The notes: a model not told the origin generated them from the sequence alone. Counted from the first letter of the stretch, positions 45,124 to 54,455 are shown. The stretch is 64,000 nt of DNA from Janthinobacterium lividum (GCF_034424625.1 NZ_CP139976.1:3410001-3474000), one strand, 5' to 3'. Translations and numbers: made by a program.

Positions 45124-45654
45124 TCAACCGGGCGGCGTAATGCCGTCCGGATCGCTGCGCGCATCGAGCTGCAGTTGCAGGAACGCCAGGTCCAGCCAGG
45201 CGCCGAACTTGGTGCCCACCTGGCGCATCAAGCCCACTTCCTCGAAGCCCAGCTGCTTGTGCAGGGCGATCGAGCCGGCATTGCCCGCCTCGATGCCCGC
45301 CACCATCACGTGCTTGCCCAGGCCGCGCGCCCGCGCGATCAATTCCACCATCAAGGCCTTGCCGACCCCGGCGCCGCGGCGATCGGCGCGCACATACACG
45401 GAATGCTCGACCGTATGGCGAAAACCCTCGAACGGGCGCCAGTCGCCGAACGCGGCGTAGCCAGCGACATTTCCTTCCGCATCGATGGCGACCAGCACCG
45501 GATAGCCGGCCCGCTGGCGGTCGGCCAGCCAGGCGGCGCGGTTGGCCGCATCGACCGTCCGTTCATTCCAGATGGCCAGGGTATGGCTGACGGCATCGTT
45601 GTAGATGGCCGTGATGGCCTCGATGTCGCCCGCATGGGCATCGCGTATCTGCAT
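45124..45654 (-). CDS. GNAT acetyltransferase, phosphinothricin acetyltransferase-like
   Basis: A 176-residue enzyme with the family opening MQIRDAHAGDIEAITAIYND, the acetyl-CoA loop VRADRRGAGVGKALM near residue 95, and IALHKQLGFEEVG with GTKFGAWLDLAFLQ as in Pat/YncA proteins that acetylate amino acids such as methionine sulfone or sulfoximine. Start at 45654 after AAGGAG. Divergent from the XRE-cupin regulator, with shared operator-like repeats, so it is the probable target of that regulator. Confidence 0.88.
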   Translation of the reverse strand: MQIRDAHAGDIEAITAIYNDAVSHTLAIWNERTVDAANRAAWLADRQRAGYPVLVAIDAEGNVAGYAAFGDWRPFEGFRHTVEHSVYVRADRRGAGVGKALMVELIARARGLGKHVMVAGIEAGNAGSIALHKQLGFEEVGLMRQVGTKFGAWLDLAFLQLQLDARSDPDGITPPG

Positions 45655-45679
45655 GTTGCTCTCCTTGCTAGGCATCTAC

Positions 45680-45746
45680 TATAATGGACAAATCATAGAT
45701 TGCCGCCCGCGCTTTTGTCCAATAAATCCTGATTATGTCCACTAAA
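45680..45746. promoter_or_regulatory. Repeated TGTCCA/TGGACA operator between GNAT and XRE-cupin genes
   Basis: TGGACAAA at 45685-45692 and its inverse TTTGTCCA at 45714-45721 form a dyad. TGTCCAATAAA (45716) recurs as TGTCCACTAAA (45736), 20 bases on and across the regulator start codon. A TATAAT for the regulator lies at 45680-45685. Confidence 0.55.
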
Positions 45747-46304
45747 CCAGACGAATTGAACCAGCGCATCGGCGCCAGGGTACGCCTCGAGCGGGAAAAC
45801 CTGGGCTGGTCGCTGACGGAACTGGCGGCCCGCTCGGGCGTTTCGCGCGCGATGGTGCACAAGGTGGAGCGGGGCGACTGCAGCCCCACGGCCACCTTGC
45901 TGGCGCGGCTGTCGGGCGCCTTCGACCTGAGCATGTCCGAACTGATCGCCCGCGCCGAGATGCGCGCAGGGCGCTTGCTGCGCAAGGCTGAACAACCCGT
46001 GTGGATCGACCCGCAGAGCGGCTATGTGCGGCGGCACGTGTCGCCCGCGTCCGACATGCCGCTCGACCTCGTGCACATTAGCTTGCCGCCGGGCGCCGTG
46101 GTGGCCATGCCGGCCGCCGCCTATGTGGCGCGGCGCCAGCTGATCTGGTCGCTCAGCGGCAGCCTCGTCTTCCTCGAAGGGGAGACCCGCCACGTGCTGG
46201 ACGAGGGCGACTGCCTGGAACTGGGGCCGCCGGCCGACTGCGTGTTCAGCAATGAAACGGCCACCGCCTGCACCTATGCCGTGGCCGTATTGAAAAATAG
46301 TTGA
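45735..46304 (+). CDS. XRE-family regulator with cupin sensor domain
   Basis: A 189-residue repressor-type protein with an N-terminal helix-turn-helix at residues 11-65 (LTELAARSGVSRAMVHKVERG) and a C-terminal cupin at 110-185 (LVFLEGETRHVLDEGDCLELGPP). Such regulators commonly control an adjacent metabolic or acetyltransferase gene. No ribosome site precedes the ATG, which sits inside the repeated operator, so it may be autoregulated. Only two bases separate its stop from the LysR stop. Confidence 0.88.
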   Translation: MSTKPDELNQRIGARVRLERENLGWSLTELAARSGVSRAMVHKVERGDCSPTATLLARLSGAFDLSMSELIARAEMRAGRLLRKAEQPVWIDPQSGYVRRHVSPASDMPLDLVHISLPPGAVVAMPAAAYVARRQLIWSLSGSLVFLEGETRHVLDEGDCLELGPPADCVFSNETATACTYAVAVLKNS

Positions 46305-46306
46305 AG

Positions 46307-47182
46307 TCAAGCCAGCGCCGCGGCGCGCAGCTGGGCAATGAAGGCGCGCGCGGCGGGCGCCTGTTCGTGGCGGCGGAAGGCCACGGCGATTTCCGAGCTG
46401 ATCTGCGGCCCTGCCAGCTCGCGGAACACCACGCCGGGCAATTGCACGCTGGCCATCACCGAGTGGGGCACGATGGCGCAACCGACGCCCAGCGACACTT
46501 CCGTCAGCACGGCCACCAGGCTGCCGGGGCGCGACACCACCTGCGCCGCAAAACCGCCGCGCCGGCTCGCTTCCAATGTTCCCAATTCCTGTTCCGGCAC
46601 GATGAATGCCTGCTGCGCCAGCGCGGCCGGCATCGCCACAGCTGACAGAGCCAGCGGGCTGTCGGCCTGCACGGCCAGCACGAAGCGGTCGCGCAGCAAG
46701 ACCACGCTGTCCAGTCCGTCCGGCAAGTGCAGGGGCGGGCGCACGAAGGCCAGGTCGACGCGGCCCTGGTCCAGCAAGCCGGGCAGGGCATCCATCGCGT
46801 ATTCGCGCGCACCGATGTGGATGCCCGGGTGGCTGGCGCGAAAGCGGGCAAACTGATCTTGCAGCACGCCTGAGTAAGCTGCTGATGCGACATAGCCGAT
46901 TTCCAGGCGTCCCAGTTCGCCCCGTCCCGCGCGCCGCGCCACTTCCTGCGCCTGCGCCAGCTGCGCCAGCGCGCGCGCGGCCTCGATGACGAACAATTCC
47001 CCGGCCGCCGTCAGGGCCACGGCGCGCTTGCTGCGCTGGAATAAACGCGTACCCAGCAGCTGTTCCGTTTCCTGCACCTGCTTGGTCAGCGCGGGCGGCG
47101 AAATGCCCAGTTCCGCGGCGGCTCGCGCGAAGTGCAGGCTGTGCGCCACGGCCAGCACGCAGCGGAAATGCCGCAATTCCAT
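46307..47182 (-). CDS. LysR-family transcriptional regulator
   Basis: A 291-residue regulator. The N-terminal helix-turn-helix (LHFARAAAELGISPPALTKQVQE) and the periplasmic-binding-like effector domain from residue 85 are intact. ATG 47182 gives the canonical MELRHFRCVLAVA opening; an ATG seven codons upstream lacks a ribosome site. Divergent from the MFS pump gene with a perfect dyad in the gap, so it most likely controls that pump in response to its substrate. Confidence 0.9.
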   Translation of the reverse strand: MELRHFRCVLAVAHSLHFARAAAELGISPPALTKQVQETEQLLGTRLFQRSKRAVALTAAGELFVIEAARALAQLAQAQEVARRAGRGELGRLEIGYVASAAYSGVLQDQFARFRASHPGIHIGAREYAMDALPGLLDQGRVDLAFVRPPLHLPDGLDSVVLLRDRFVLAVQADSPLALSAVAMPAALAQQAFIVPEQELGTLEASRRGGFAAQVVSRPGSLVAVLTEVSLGVGCAIVPHSVMASVQLPGVVFRELAGPQISSEIAVAFRRHEQAPAARAFIAQLRAAALA

Positions 47183-47210
47183 GTCTTTGACTATATTCAC
47201 CATCAGTGAA

Positions 47211-47232
47211 TTATAAGGCGATCATCTTATAA
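47211..47232. promoter_or_regulatory. LysR-type operator
   Basis: TTATAAG-N8-CTTATAA is a perfect dyad with the T-N11-A pattern of LysR sites, placed midway between the two divergent starts. Confidence 0.65.
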
Positions 47233-47266
47233 CAGGAAATAATACAAGCCTGCTTACAATCGGGGC

Positions 47267-48763
47267 ATGAAGAATACCAACTGGACCTTATATACGTGCT
47301 CGGGCGTGTGCGCCCTGATCATGCTCGACACCAACGTCGTGGCCGTCTCGCTGCCGTCGATTGCCCGCTCGCTCAACGCCAGCTTCGTCGACGTGGAATG
47401 GGTGGTCAGCGCCTACATGCTGGCGTTCGCCTCGTTCCTGTTGCCCGCCGGCAGTATCGCCGACCGCCTGGGACGGCGCAGGGTGATGCTGTTCGGCCTG
47501 GGCGTGTTCGCGCTGGCGTCCCTGCTGTGCGGCCTGGCGTGGACGCCGTTCGTGCTCAACGTGGCGCGCGCCATCAAGGGCCTCGGCGCGGCGCTGCTGC
47601 TGACCTCCGCGCTGGCCGTCATCGGCCACACCTTTCATGCGGAAAAAGAGAGGGCGCGCGCCTGGTCCGTGTGGGGCGCGGCCATGGGCGTGGCCATGAC
47701 GGTGGCGCCCCTCTTGGGCGGCCTGATCACGAGCGCCATCAACTGGCGCTGGATTTTCTACCTGAACCTGCCAGTCGTCGCCATCCTGATGTGGCTGGTG
47801 CAGCGCCATGTGGACGAGTCGAAGGATGCGTCCAACGCCAGCTTCGACCCGGCGGGCGCGGCACTATTCTCCGCCGGCCTGTTCTGCATCATCTGGGGCT
47901 TGATCGACGCCAGCGTGGCGGGCTGGTCCAGCCGCGCCACCGTGCTGCGCTTTGTCGCGGGTGCGGCGCTGCTGGCCGTGTTCGTGCTGGTGGAGCGGCA
48001 CCAGCGCGCCCCGATGGTCGATCTGAGCCTGTTTGGCCGCCGCGTGTTCGTCGGCGCCGTGCTGGGCATGTTCGGCTACGCCATCGCCGCGCAAGTGATG
48101 ATGACGTTTTTACCGCTGTATCTGCAGAACGCCTTCGGCTTTTCCGCCGTGCTGGCCGGCTGCGCCATGCTGCCGTTTGCCGTCGCCATGGTGGTGCTGT
48201 CGCGGCTGGCGCCACGCGCCATGCGCCATCTGGACGACCGCGGCATTCTGGTGACGGGCTTGCTGATCGTCGCTGGCGGCAACGTGGCCACAGCCTTTGC
48301 CGCTGCCAGCCTGCAGTATGGCTGGGTGGCGGCCGGCATGATTGTCACGGGAGCGGGTGCGGGATTGCTCAATGGCACGACGCAAAAAGCCATCCTGGCC
48401 TGCATCCCGCGCGAGCGCACGGGCATGGGTTCCGGCATCAGCACCACCACGCGCTTTGTCGGCATCGTGCTGGCCGTGGGCGCGCTGGGCGCCGTGCTGG
48501 CCATGCGCACGGCCACCTCGTTCGAGAAGCTGGCGTGGCTGCACGGCCTGAAGGCGTCGCCCGAGATGATCGGCCGCATCGTCGCCGGCAACGCGGCCGA
48601 GGCCTTCGGCCAGCTGCCGCCCGCCATGCAGGCCGTGGCACAGGAAGCGGCGCGGCACGCCTTCATCGATGGTTTTGCCAGCGTGCTGTACCTGGCAGGC
48701 GGACTGGCGGCCACGGTGGCGGCGCTGGTGTTCGTGCTGGCGCGGCCACTGGAAAAATTGTAA
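47267..48763 (+). CDS. MFS efflux transporter, DHA2 (14-helix) family
   Basis: A 498-residue membrane protein with about 14 helices. Motif A-like residues GSIADRLGRRRVMLFGL lie after helix 2, and the motif C region is around GAAMGVAMTVAPLLGGLI. The N terminus (CALIMLDTNVVAVSLPSIAR) is typical of DHA2 drug pumps. Probable exporter of a toxic compound, under the divergent LysR regulator. Confidence 0.9.
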   Translation: MKNTNWTLYTCSGVCALIMLDTNVVAVSLPSIARSLNASFVDVEWVVSAYMLAFASFLLPAGSIADRLGRRRVMLFGLGVFALASLLCGLAWTPFVLNVARAIKGLGAALLLTSALAVIGHTFHAEKERARAWSVWGAAMGVAMTVAPLLGGLITSAINWRWIFYLNLPVVAILMWLVQRHVDESKDASNASFDPAGAALFSAGLFCIIWGLIDASVAGWSSRATVLRFVAGAALLAVFVLVERHQRAPMVDLSLFGRRVFVGAVLGMFGYAIAAQVMMTFLPLYLQNAFGFSAVLAGCAMLPFAVAMVVLSRLAPRAMRHLDDRGILVTGLLIVAGGNVATAFAAASLQYGWVAAGMIVTGAGAGLLNGTTQKAILACIPRERTGMGSGISTTTRFVGIVLAVGALGAVLAMRTATSFEKLAWLHGLKASPEMIGRIVAGNAAEAFGQLPPAMQAVAQEAARHAFIDGFASVLYLAGGLAATVAALVFVLARPLEKL

Positions 48764-48854
48764 CTGTTCAGCAATATTCAGGTACACGGCCTCTGCTTGT
48801 AATATGATGCCATCGAGCAATACATGGCAATCATACAACTACCGCGGGAATTGC

Positions 48855-50423
48855 ATGCGCAGAAAACGCATTATCGTCACGAGCGTGCTGGTGGCCGTCA
48901 TCGGCGTGGCCGCTCCCCTGAGCCTGGCCTTCTATCTGTCGTCCGTGCGCGCCGAGCAGGGCGAGCAGGAGCGCCTGCGCCTGCTGGCCGGCTACGCGCT
49001 CGAGCGCGCCCACCGTTCGATCGCCTCGGCCAGCATGGCCCTGCGCAGCGCCGATGCGCTGGACCTGGCGCCGTGTTCCGAAGCCCATATCCAGCAATTG
49101 CGCCGCATCACCATCACCACGCGCAGCATCGACGATATCGGCTATGTGGAAAACGGCTTGCTCAAATGCACGTCCACGGGCATCGAAGAGGCGCGCATCC
49201 CCGTCACGCCCGCCGACTTCACGCTGGACAATGGCATGGGCATCGATTTCAACCTGCGCCCCGTCGTCAGCGGTGGCAAGCGCATGGTGGGACTGACTTA
49301 CCGCGCCTATAAAGTGCTGATCGATCCCGTGCGTTTTTCCGACGTCATTGTCGACAGCGACATCCAGATGGCCGTGGCCATCGGCAAGGAAGGCGTGCTC
49401 GACACCTTGCACCATCCGGATCCCGCGCAGGTGCAAGCCTTGCTTGCCGGCCTGCCGGCGGCGGACGGCGCCACCCCGGATGGCAGCATCCATGCGATGC
49501 TGTACCGCGATGGCTTGACGGCCGTCATGATCGAGCCACGTAGCAAGCTGAACGACAGGCTGCGGCGCGAACAGCTGCTGCTCTTGCCGCTGGGCCTGCT
49601 GATGGCCGCCTTCATCGTCGGCATCGTCGTGTGGCTGTCGCGACGCCGCCTGTCGCTGATGGGAGAATTGCGCATCGCCATCGACCGGCGCGAATTCTTT
49701 GTCCATTACCAACCCATCATCGCGCTCGATACGGGCGTGTGCGTGGGTGCCGAGGCGCTGATACGCTGGCGCCGTCCCGACGGCAGCATGATACGGCCCG
49801 ACCTGTTCATTCCCGTGGCCGAGGAAGGCGAGCTGATTCTGCCCATCACGGACCAGGTCATCGATTGCGTCATCGCCGACATGCGCGCCGCGCTGCTGGC
49901 CGACCGCGAGCTGCACATCGCCATCAACCTGTGCGCCAGCGATATCGAAACGGGCCGGGTGCTCGACGTGCTGGAACGCGCGCTGGACGGTAGCGGCATC
50001 GAGGCGCAGCAGATCTGGCTGGAAGCGACGGAGCGGGGCTTCATCAACGTGGAAGCGGCCCGCGCCACCATCGAAAAGGCCAGAGCCCGCGGCCATGCCG
50101 TGGCCATCGACGATTTCGGCACCGGCTATTCCAGCCTGTCGAGCCTGCAAAACCTGCCGCTCGATGCCTTGAAAATCGACAAATCGTTTGTCGACACCAT
50201 CGGCACGGATGCGGCCACCAGCAGCGTCACGCCGCACATCATCGACATGGCCCGCACCTTGAACATGCTGATCGTCGCCGAAGGCATCGAAACGCAGCAG
50301 CAAGCCGATTATTTGCTGGAACGCAAAGTTGAATTCGGCCAGGGCTGGCTGTTCGCCAAAGCGCTGCCGGCCGCGGAATTCCTTGCCTTTTATCAAACGC
50401 GCCGCGCGCCAGCATCCCCATGA
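48855..50423 (+). CDS. Cyclic di-GMP phosphodiesterase, EAL domain with CSS-type periplasmic sensor
   Basis: A 522-residue membrane enzyme. Helix 1 lies at residues 8-28, then a periplasmic domain with Cys74 (APCSEAHIQQL) and Cys105 (LLKCTSTG), then helix 2 near 238-258 and a cytoplasmic EAL domain. Active-site motifs are complete: EALIRW, NLCASDI, EATERG, IDDFGTGYSS, KIDKSF and AEGIET. In E. coli relatives (PdeB/C/D/G/N) the periplasmic cysteines set activity through DsbA/DsbB. The usual CSS triplet is CTS here. A far upstream extension in the frame is a shadow. Confidence 0.87.
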   Translation: MRRKRIIVTSVLVAVIGVAAPLSLAFYLSSVRAEQGEQERLRLLAGYALERAHRSIASASMALRSADALDLAPCSEAHIQQLRRITITTRSIDDIGYVENGLLKCTSTGIEEARIPVTPADFTLDNGMGIDFNLRPVVSGGKRMVGLTYRAYKVLIDPVRFSDVIVDSDIQMAVAIGKEGVLDTLHHPDPAQVQALLAGLPAADGATPDGSIHAMLYRDGLTAVMIEPRSKLNDRLRREQLLLLPLGLLMAAFIVGIVVWLSRRRLSLMGELRIAIDRREFFVHYQPIIALDTGVCVGAEALIRWRRPDGSMIRPDLFIPVAEEGELILPITDQVIDCVIADMRAALLADRELHIAINLCASDIETGRVLDVLERALDGSGIEAQQIWLEATERGFINVEAARATIEKARARGHAVAIDDFGTGYSSLSSLQNLPLDALKIDKSFVDTIGTDAATSSVTPHIIDMARTLNMLIVAEGIETQQQADYLLERKVEFGQGWLFAKALPAAEFLAFYQTRRAPASP

Positions 50424-50773
50424 AACCGCCACACTTTCCCTATCCCTTGCAGCCGCTGCGCGTACCGGGCGGCTGGCACATCACCGTCAACACCCTGTTC
50501 GAAGTGGAACCGGGTCCGGAGACCATGCAGTGGTTCAGCAGCGCGCTGCTGCTGTGGGGCAGCTGCCGCGACACGGGTTACTGCTTCAACTCGCATTTTG
50601 AACCTGAGGACGATCCGCAAGGCGAATTCGTGCTGGAGATGGGCAAGGTGGAATATGACCGGCACGGCAAGATCGTCCAGGGCAGCGACGCCTTCCTGGG
50701 CGAGTTTCGCACGCGCAGCAAGGCGGCGTTTGTCGCCCGGGTCGAGCAATTCATGCAAGACCCTGCAGCCTGA
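50420..50773 (+). CDS. Conserved hypothetical protein
   Basis: A 117-residue soluble protein of no recognised family. It contains a Trp/aromatic-rich N-terminal half (VPGGWHITVNTLFEVEPG) and DDPQGEFVLEMGKVEYD. Its ATG overlaps the stop of the EAL gene by four bases, so it is translationally coupled to that phosphodiesterase. Convergent with the serine hydrolase gene, four bases apart. Confidence 0.65.
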   Translation: MKPPHFPYPLQPLRVPGGWHITVNTLFEVEPGPETMQWFSSALLLWGSCRDTGYCFNSHFEPEDDPQGEFVLEMGKVEYDRHGKIVQGSDAFLGEFRTRSKAAFVARVEQFMQDPAA

Positions 50774-50776
50774 GTT

Positions 50777-52141
50777 TTACGGTTTGCGCGGCAAGACGAC
50801 GTCCTGTCCGCCTTGCTTGAGCACGGCGCTGGCGATCTTGCCCGCGCCATCGCGTGTAAACGCCAGGTCCGCGTCGATGGCGCGGAAGAAAAATTGGTCT
50901 TTTGCACTGGCAAACAAGGGAGCGGAACCGACGCCCGTGCCGGCCGCTTCCAGGCCATGCTTGCCCAACGACACCGTCAATATGAAATTCTTGCCTGGCG
51001 AATGCTCGAGCACATATTCGGCCACGTACTCAGCTAAGGTTGCGCGCGGCACTTCGATGGCGGCTTGCGGCTTTTTCAGCGGCGGCAAGGGCGTGCCGGG
51101 CAGCAGGGCGGACAAGCCCAGCGCATCGACGTCGCGCGCCGTGTTCGTCAGCACCACCACGCCCCGCTTGCCGTCCGTCGTAAACGCCGCGTAGCTGGCG
51201 TAGCCGCCCGTCTGGCCGCTGTGCCAGGCGTAGGCATGGTCCTGTTGCTGCTCCAGCAGCCAGGCCAGGCCGATTTTCGTATCGCTATCGGGCGCCAGCG
51301 GCAGCTGCGGCTTGATCGCCAGCACATACGGGCGCAGCGGCCTGTGCATGTACGCTTGCAGGTAGGCGATCATGTCGCGCGCGCTCGAATACACGCCGCC
51401 GGCCGGCGCCACCACATTCAAATCCCAGGCGGGCGTAAGCTCGCCCGACAGCAGGTGGCCGGGCGCCAGGCGCGCCAGCATACCGGCCGAAGGCGTGTTC
51501 GTGGTGGAACGCATGCCCAGCGGCACGGCGATGCGCGAGTGCAGCAGGGCTTCATAGCTGGTGCCGGCCTGTGCGGCCAGGGCCGTACCCAGCACGGCAT
51601 AGCCGATGTTCGAATAGTCAAATGCCGTGCCCGGCGCATGGGGCAGGTGATAGGCGGCAAGAAACTGCCGCTGTTTTTCTGCCGTGTAATCGGCATACGG
51701 ATTGGCCGGGTCCTTCGGCACGAAGTTGTCGGGCAGGCGCGGCAGCGAGGAATAGTGCGTGGCCAGGTCGAGCAGGCTGATCGTCTTGCCGTCGAAGGCA
51801 GGCACGGTATAGCCCGGCAATAATGCCGCCACCGGTTCGTCGAGTTTCACCTTGCCTTCGACGACCGCATCGGCCAGCAGCAAGCTCGTCATGGTCTTGG
51901 TAATGGAGCCGATCTGGTAGACGGTGTCGGCGCCCGGCTTGGCGCTCTTGCCGGCATGAATGCTGCCAAAGCCGTAGACGGCGCTGTCCTTGCCGTCGAT
52001 CACGGCGATGACGATGCTGGCGTGCATGCCCGTGCGTGTCAGTTCCTCCGCGCGCTGGCGCACGGCGTTGTCCAGGGCAGGGGCGGCCAGTGCGGCGCTG
52101 CTGGCGAGGCAAAGGGGGAGAAGGGCGAAAGTGGGTGTCAT
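50777..52141 (-). CDS. Exported serine hydrolase, beta-lactamase class C/AmpH-like
   Basis: A 454-residue protein with a signal peptide (1-20, SSAALAA). The class C fold shows SITK (Ser79-Lys82), YSN (Tyr176-Asn178) and HSGQTGG as the KTG-equivalent. A C-terminal extra domain of about 90 residues (from IEVPRATLAEYVAEY) resembles the lipocalin-like tail of esterase or D-amino-peptidase relatives. Could be a peptidase or esterase rather than an antibiotic hydrolase. Start ATG 52141 chosen by the signal peptide. Confidence 0.85.
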   Translation of the reverse strand: MTPTFALLPLCLASSAALAAPALDNAVRQRAEELTRTGMHASIVIAVIDGKDSAVYGFGSIHAGKSAKPGADTVYQIGSITKTMTSLLLADAVVEGKVKLDEPVAALLPGYTVPAFDGKTISLLDLATHYSSLPRLPDNFVPKDPANPYADYTAEKQRQFLAAYHLPHAPGTAFDYSNIGYAVLGTALAAQAGTSYEALLHSRIAVPLGMRSTTNTPSAGMLARLAPGHLLSGELTPAWDLNVVAPAGGVYSSARDMIAYLQAYMHRPLRPYVLAIKPQLPLAPDSDTKIGLAWLLEQQQDHAYAWHSGQTGGYASYAAFTTDGKRGVVVLTNTARDVDALGLSALLPGTPLPPLKKPQAAIEVPRATLAEYVAEYVLEHSPGKNFILTVSLGKHGLEAAGTGVGSAPLFASAKDQFFFRAIDADLAFTRDGAGKIASAVLKQGGQDVVLPRKP

Positions 52142-52279
52142 GGGGAAACCTTGTCCAGAGTGGATCGAATGCACGCCGGTGCCTGGATGAGGTCTCTGGC
52201 ATGCCTGGTGAAGGATACGGCCCCAACATGAAGGCTGCCTGAGTTTTATGGCTGCCGGTATGGCAAGGCTTGCGCTTGC

Positions 52280-53188
52280 TCAATGTTCAGCCAGCGGCGC
52301 TTCCAGCAGGCAGGCCAGCTGCGCGCGCATGCCTCTGGCCATGCATTGCAGCAATTCACCGCGCCGGCGGGCATCGGCGCGTTTCTTCGACGGCACGTTA
52401 GCCAGGTCCGGAGCCCGGTAGGCCGCGCAGGGCAGGTGATAATTACCGTCGCGCATGCGCAAGGCGTGCAATTCCTGCCACGCCAGGTCGTAGTCGGCGG
52501 CGATATGGCGCCGGCGCCGGGCATTCAGGGCGATGCGGTTGTCATTGCTGATCAAAAACACGTTATTGCAGGCAAAAAAATCGCCGAAATCGCGCAAGGC
52601 CGTGACCATCAGGTTCTTCGGGCGGCAACCGTGCAGCGCCCGCGTGGCTTCCTTGACGGCCAGCTTGCCCGCTTCCGAGCGCAAGCCTTGCAGCGCGCCC
52701 AGCTGCAAGGACACGCCATCGGCGCGCGGCACGAACAAAAAGCTGGCCAGGTAGAAGGGTTGGCCATCGCGCGTCAGGCGAAGGCACAGTTCGCCTTCGC
52801 GGTAGCTGTCGTGGATGGCCGTCAGCTGCAAGCGGTACAGCGCTGCATCCTTGCCTTCGAACGCGGCCAGCACGACGGGCTGGCGCGCGGCCCGCTCGAC
52901 CAGCGCGCGCGCGCCCGCTTGCCACAGGAAGCGGTAATGCCCTTCCAGCAAGGCCAGGCGATCCGTGCAACCGAGCTGGCGCGATGCGTACGGGCGGTAA
53001 ATCTTGAAGCGCAAACAAGGATGCAATTGCGCCAGGGAACTCAAGCCGGGCATGCTGCCCAGGAAGGCTTGCCAGCGCGTGCGCTGGCGGGGAAAGAAGA
53101 GGGCGCCCAGCGCTGCTTTCAGGCGGTGTCCGCTGGCAGGGTGTGGCAGGGCGGCGCCGTGGCGCAGGGGTAAAGCGATGTCATTCAT
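52280..53188 (-). CDS. VirK/YbjX family protein (DUF535)
   Basis: A 302-residue cytoplasmic protein of the VirK/YbjX family. Family landmarks are HPCLRFKIYRPYASRQL near residue 56, LEGHYRFLWQAG, and LMVTALRDFGDFFACNNVFLIS-type residues near 195, followed by ADYDLAWQEL. In enterobacteria relatives affect envelope properties and antimicrobial-peptide resistance; the mechanism is unknown. Stands alone; 196 AT-rich bases lie upstream. Confidence 0.85.
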   Translation of the reverse strand: MNDIALPLRHGAALPHPASGHRLKAALGALFFPRQRTRWQAFLGSMPGLSSLAQLHPCLRFKIYRPYASRQLGCTDRLALLEGHYRFLWQAGARALVERAARQPVVLAAFEGKDAALYRLQLTAIHDSYREGELCLRLTRDGQPFYLASFLFVPRADGVSLQLGALQGLRSEAGKLAVKEATRALHGCRPKNLMVTALRDFGDFFACNNVFLISNDNRIALNARRRRHIAADYDLAWQELHALRMRDGNYHLPCAAYRAPDLANVPSKKRADARRRGELLQCMARGMRAQLACLLEAPLAEH

Positions 53189-53384
53189 GGTTCAGCCGGA
53201 AAATGGCAGGCGCTGCACAATGAGAGCCTTGCCAATCTGAATGCTACGTGGGCCAGGTGAATTTCATATTAAGAAACCTGATGCAGGCCCACCCGGGGCC
53301 AACATTTAGAGGATGACAACTAAATCATTGCCCGCCGGCGACACGGGCTTTATTCTGCTTGCCTGATTAATCACTGAGGCGCTC

Positions 53385-53993
53385 ATGAATCACCGCCAAT
53401 TGCTTGCCATTCCCATGCTGGTCGCCGCACTGGGCGCCCAGGCGCAAGACCGCACGGCCGATCCCCTGGGGCCCCTGGCGCAATGCATCAACCGCAGTCA
53501 ATTCCAGTTCAGGCAGCAGGACCGCTTGCCCGCGCACGTGACGACGCGCAGCGTCAAGCTGGCAACGGGAGAGGGCCAGGTATCGGTGGCCGATGGCTAT
53601 CGGCTGATGTTGTTCCACAAGAGCAGCTTACCGTTCGTGAATCTGAAGATCGAACGCAGCGCGGAAGGCAGGTTTGCCGCCGACCGCGACACCATCGTGG
53701 CGCAAATGCAGCATATGTCGGCCACCAGCAAGCCGCCACAGCTGGTGCCGCTGGAAACGGACACGCGCCAGGGCGTGGAAGTGCTAGGATTGAATAACCC
53801 GTATATCACGCAATCGTCCGGCGTGATCAGTCTGTACACGCTGCTGCATGACGCCAGCGGGACGGTCGCCACCGCCTATCTGCTCAATCAGCCGGCAGAC
53901 AAGCGGGCATTCGCGACGGATGCGCAGTACCAGGCCTTGCGCGACCAGTTCATCGCTGCGCTGGTCGCCTGCATGGCCAGCCCTGCGCAGTAA
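53385..53993 (+). CDS. Exported hypothetical protein
   Basis: A 202-residue protein with a signal peptide (1-20, ending GAQAQ) and no recognised domain. It has QCINRSQFQFRQQDRLP, an aromatic strand region LMLFHKSSLPFVNLKIERS, and a single Cys near each end that could pair. A GAGG site lies before the ATG. Probably periplasmic. Nothing in the neighbours points to a pathway. Confidence 0.6.
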   Translation: MNHRQLLAIPMLVAALGAQAQDRTADPLGPLAQCINRSQFQFRQQDRLPAHVTTRSVKLATGEGQVSVADGYRLMLFHKSSLPFVNLKIERSAEGRFAADRDTIVAQMQHMSATSKPPQLVPLETDTRQGVEVLGLNNPYITQSSGVISLYTLLHDASGTVATAYLLNQPADKRAFATDAQYQALRDQFIAALVACMASPAQ

Positions 53994-54023
53994 GGCGTGT
54001 GCGCATTGAAGGAGATGCCAGCC

Positions 54024-54455
54024 ATGAAAAAAGCAGAACCGGGCACGCCGCCCCATGAAGCGGCGAACACCGCATCGGCTGCCAGCCAGATCGATGCGAA
54101 AATCGCCTCGCTGGCGGACTGGCGCGGCAAAACCCTCGCCAGCGTGCGCGCGCTGATACGCCAGGCGGATCCTGAAGTGGTCGAGGAAGTCAAATGGCGT
54201 GGCGTGCCCGTCTGGTCGCACGCGGGCATGATTTGCACGGGCGAAACGTATAAGCTGTCCGTCAAACTCACCTTTGCCAAGGGCGCCGCCTTGCCCGATC
54301 CGGCCGGCCTGTTCAATGCCAGCCTGGACGGCAGCACGCGCCGGGCCATCGACCTGCACGAAGGCGCGCACCTCGACACCGCGGCATTCAAGGCGCTGAT
54401 ACGCGCCGCCGTGGCGCTGAATACGGCGCCGAAACCAAAACGGAATTCTACTTGA
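54024..54455 (+). CDS. DUF1801 (YdhG/YjhG-like) protein
   Basis: A 143-residue soluble protein. The DUF1801 core is recognisable from IRQADPEVVEEVKWRGVPVWSH, VKLTFAKGAALPDPAGLF and RRAIDLHEGAHLD. The family function is unknown. Start at ATG 54024, nine bases after AAGGAG; an ATG three codons earlier sits too close to it. Overlaps the next gene by four bases. Confidence 0.8.
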   Translation: MKKAEPGTPPHEAANTASAASQIDAKIASLADWRGKTLASVRALIRQADPEVVEEVKWRGVPVWSHAGMICTGETYKLSVKLTFAKGAALPDPAGLFNASLDGSTRRAIDLHEGAHLDTAAFKALIRAAVALNTAPKPKRNST

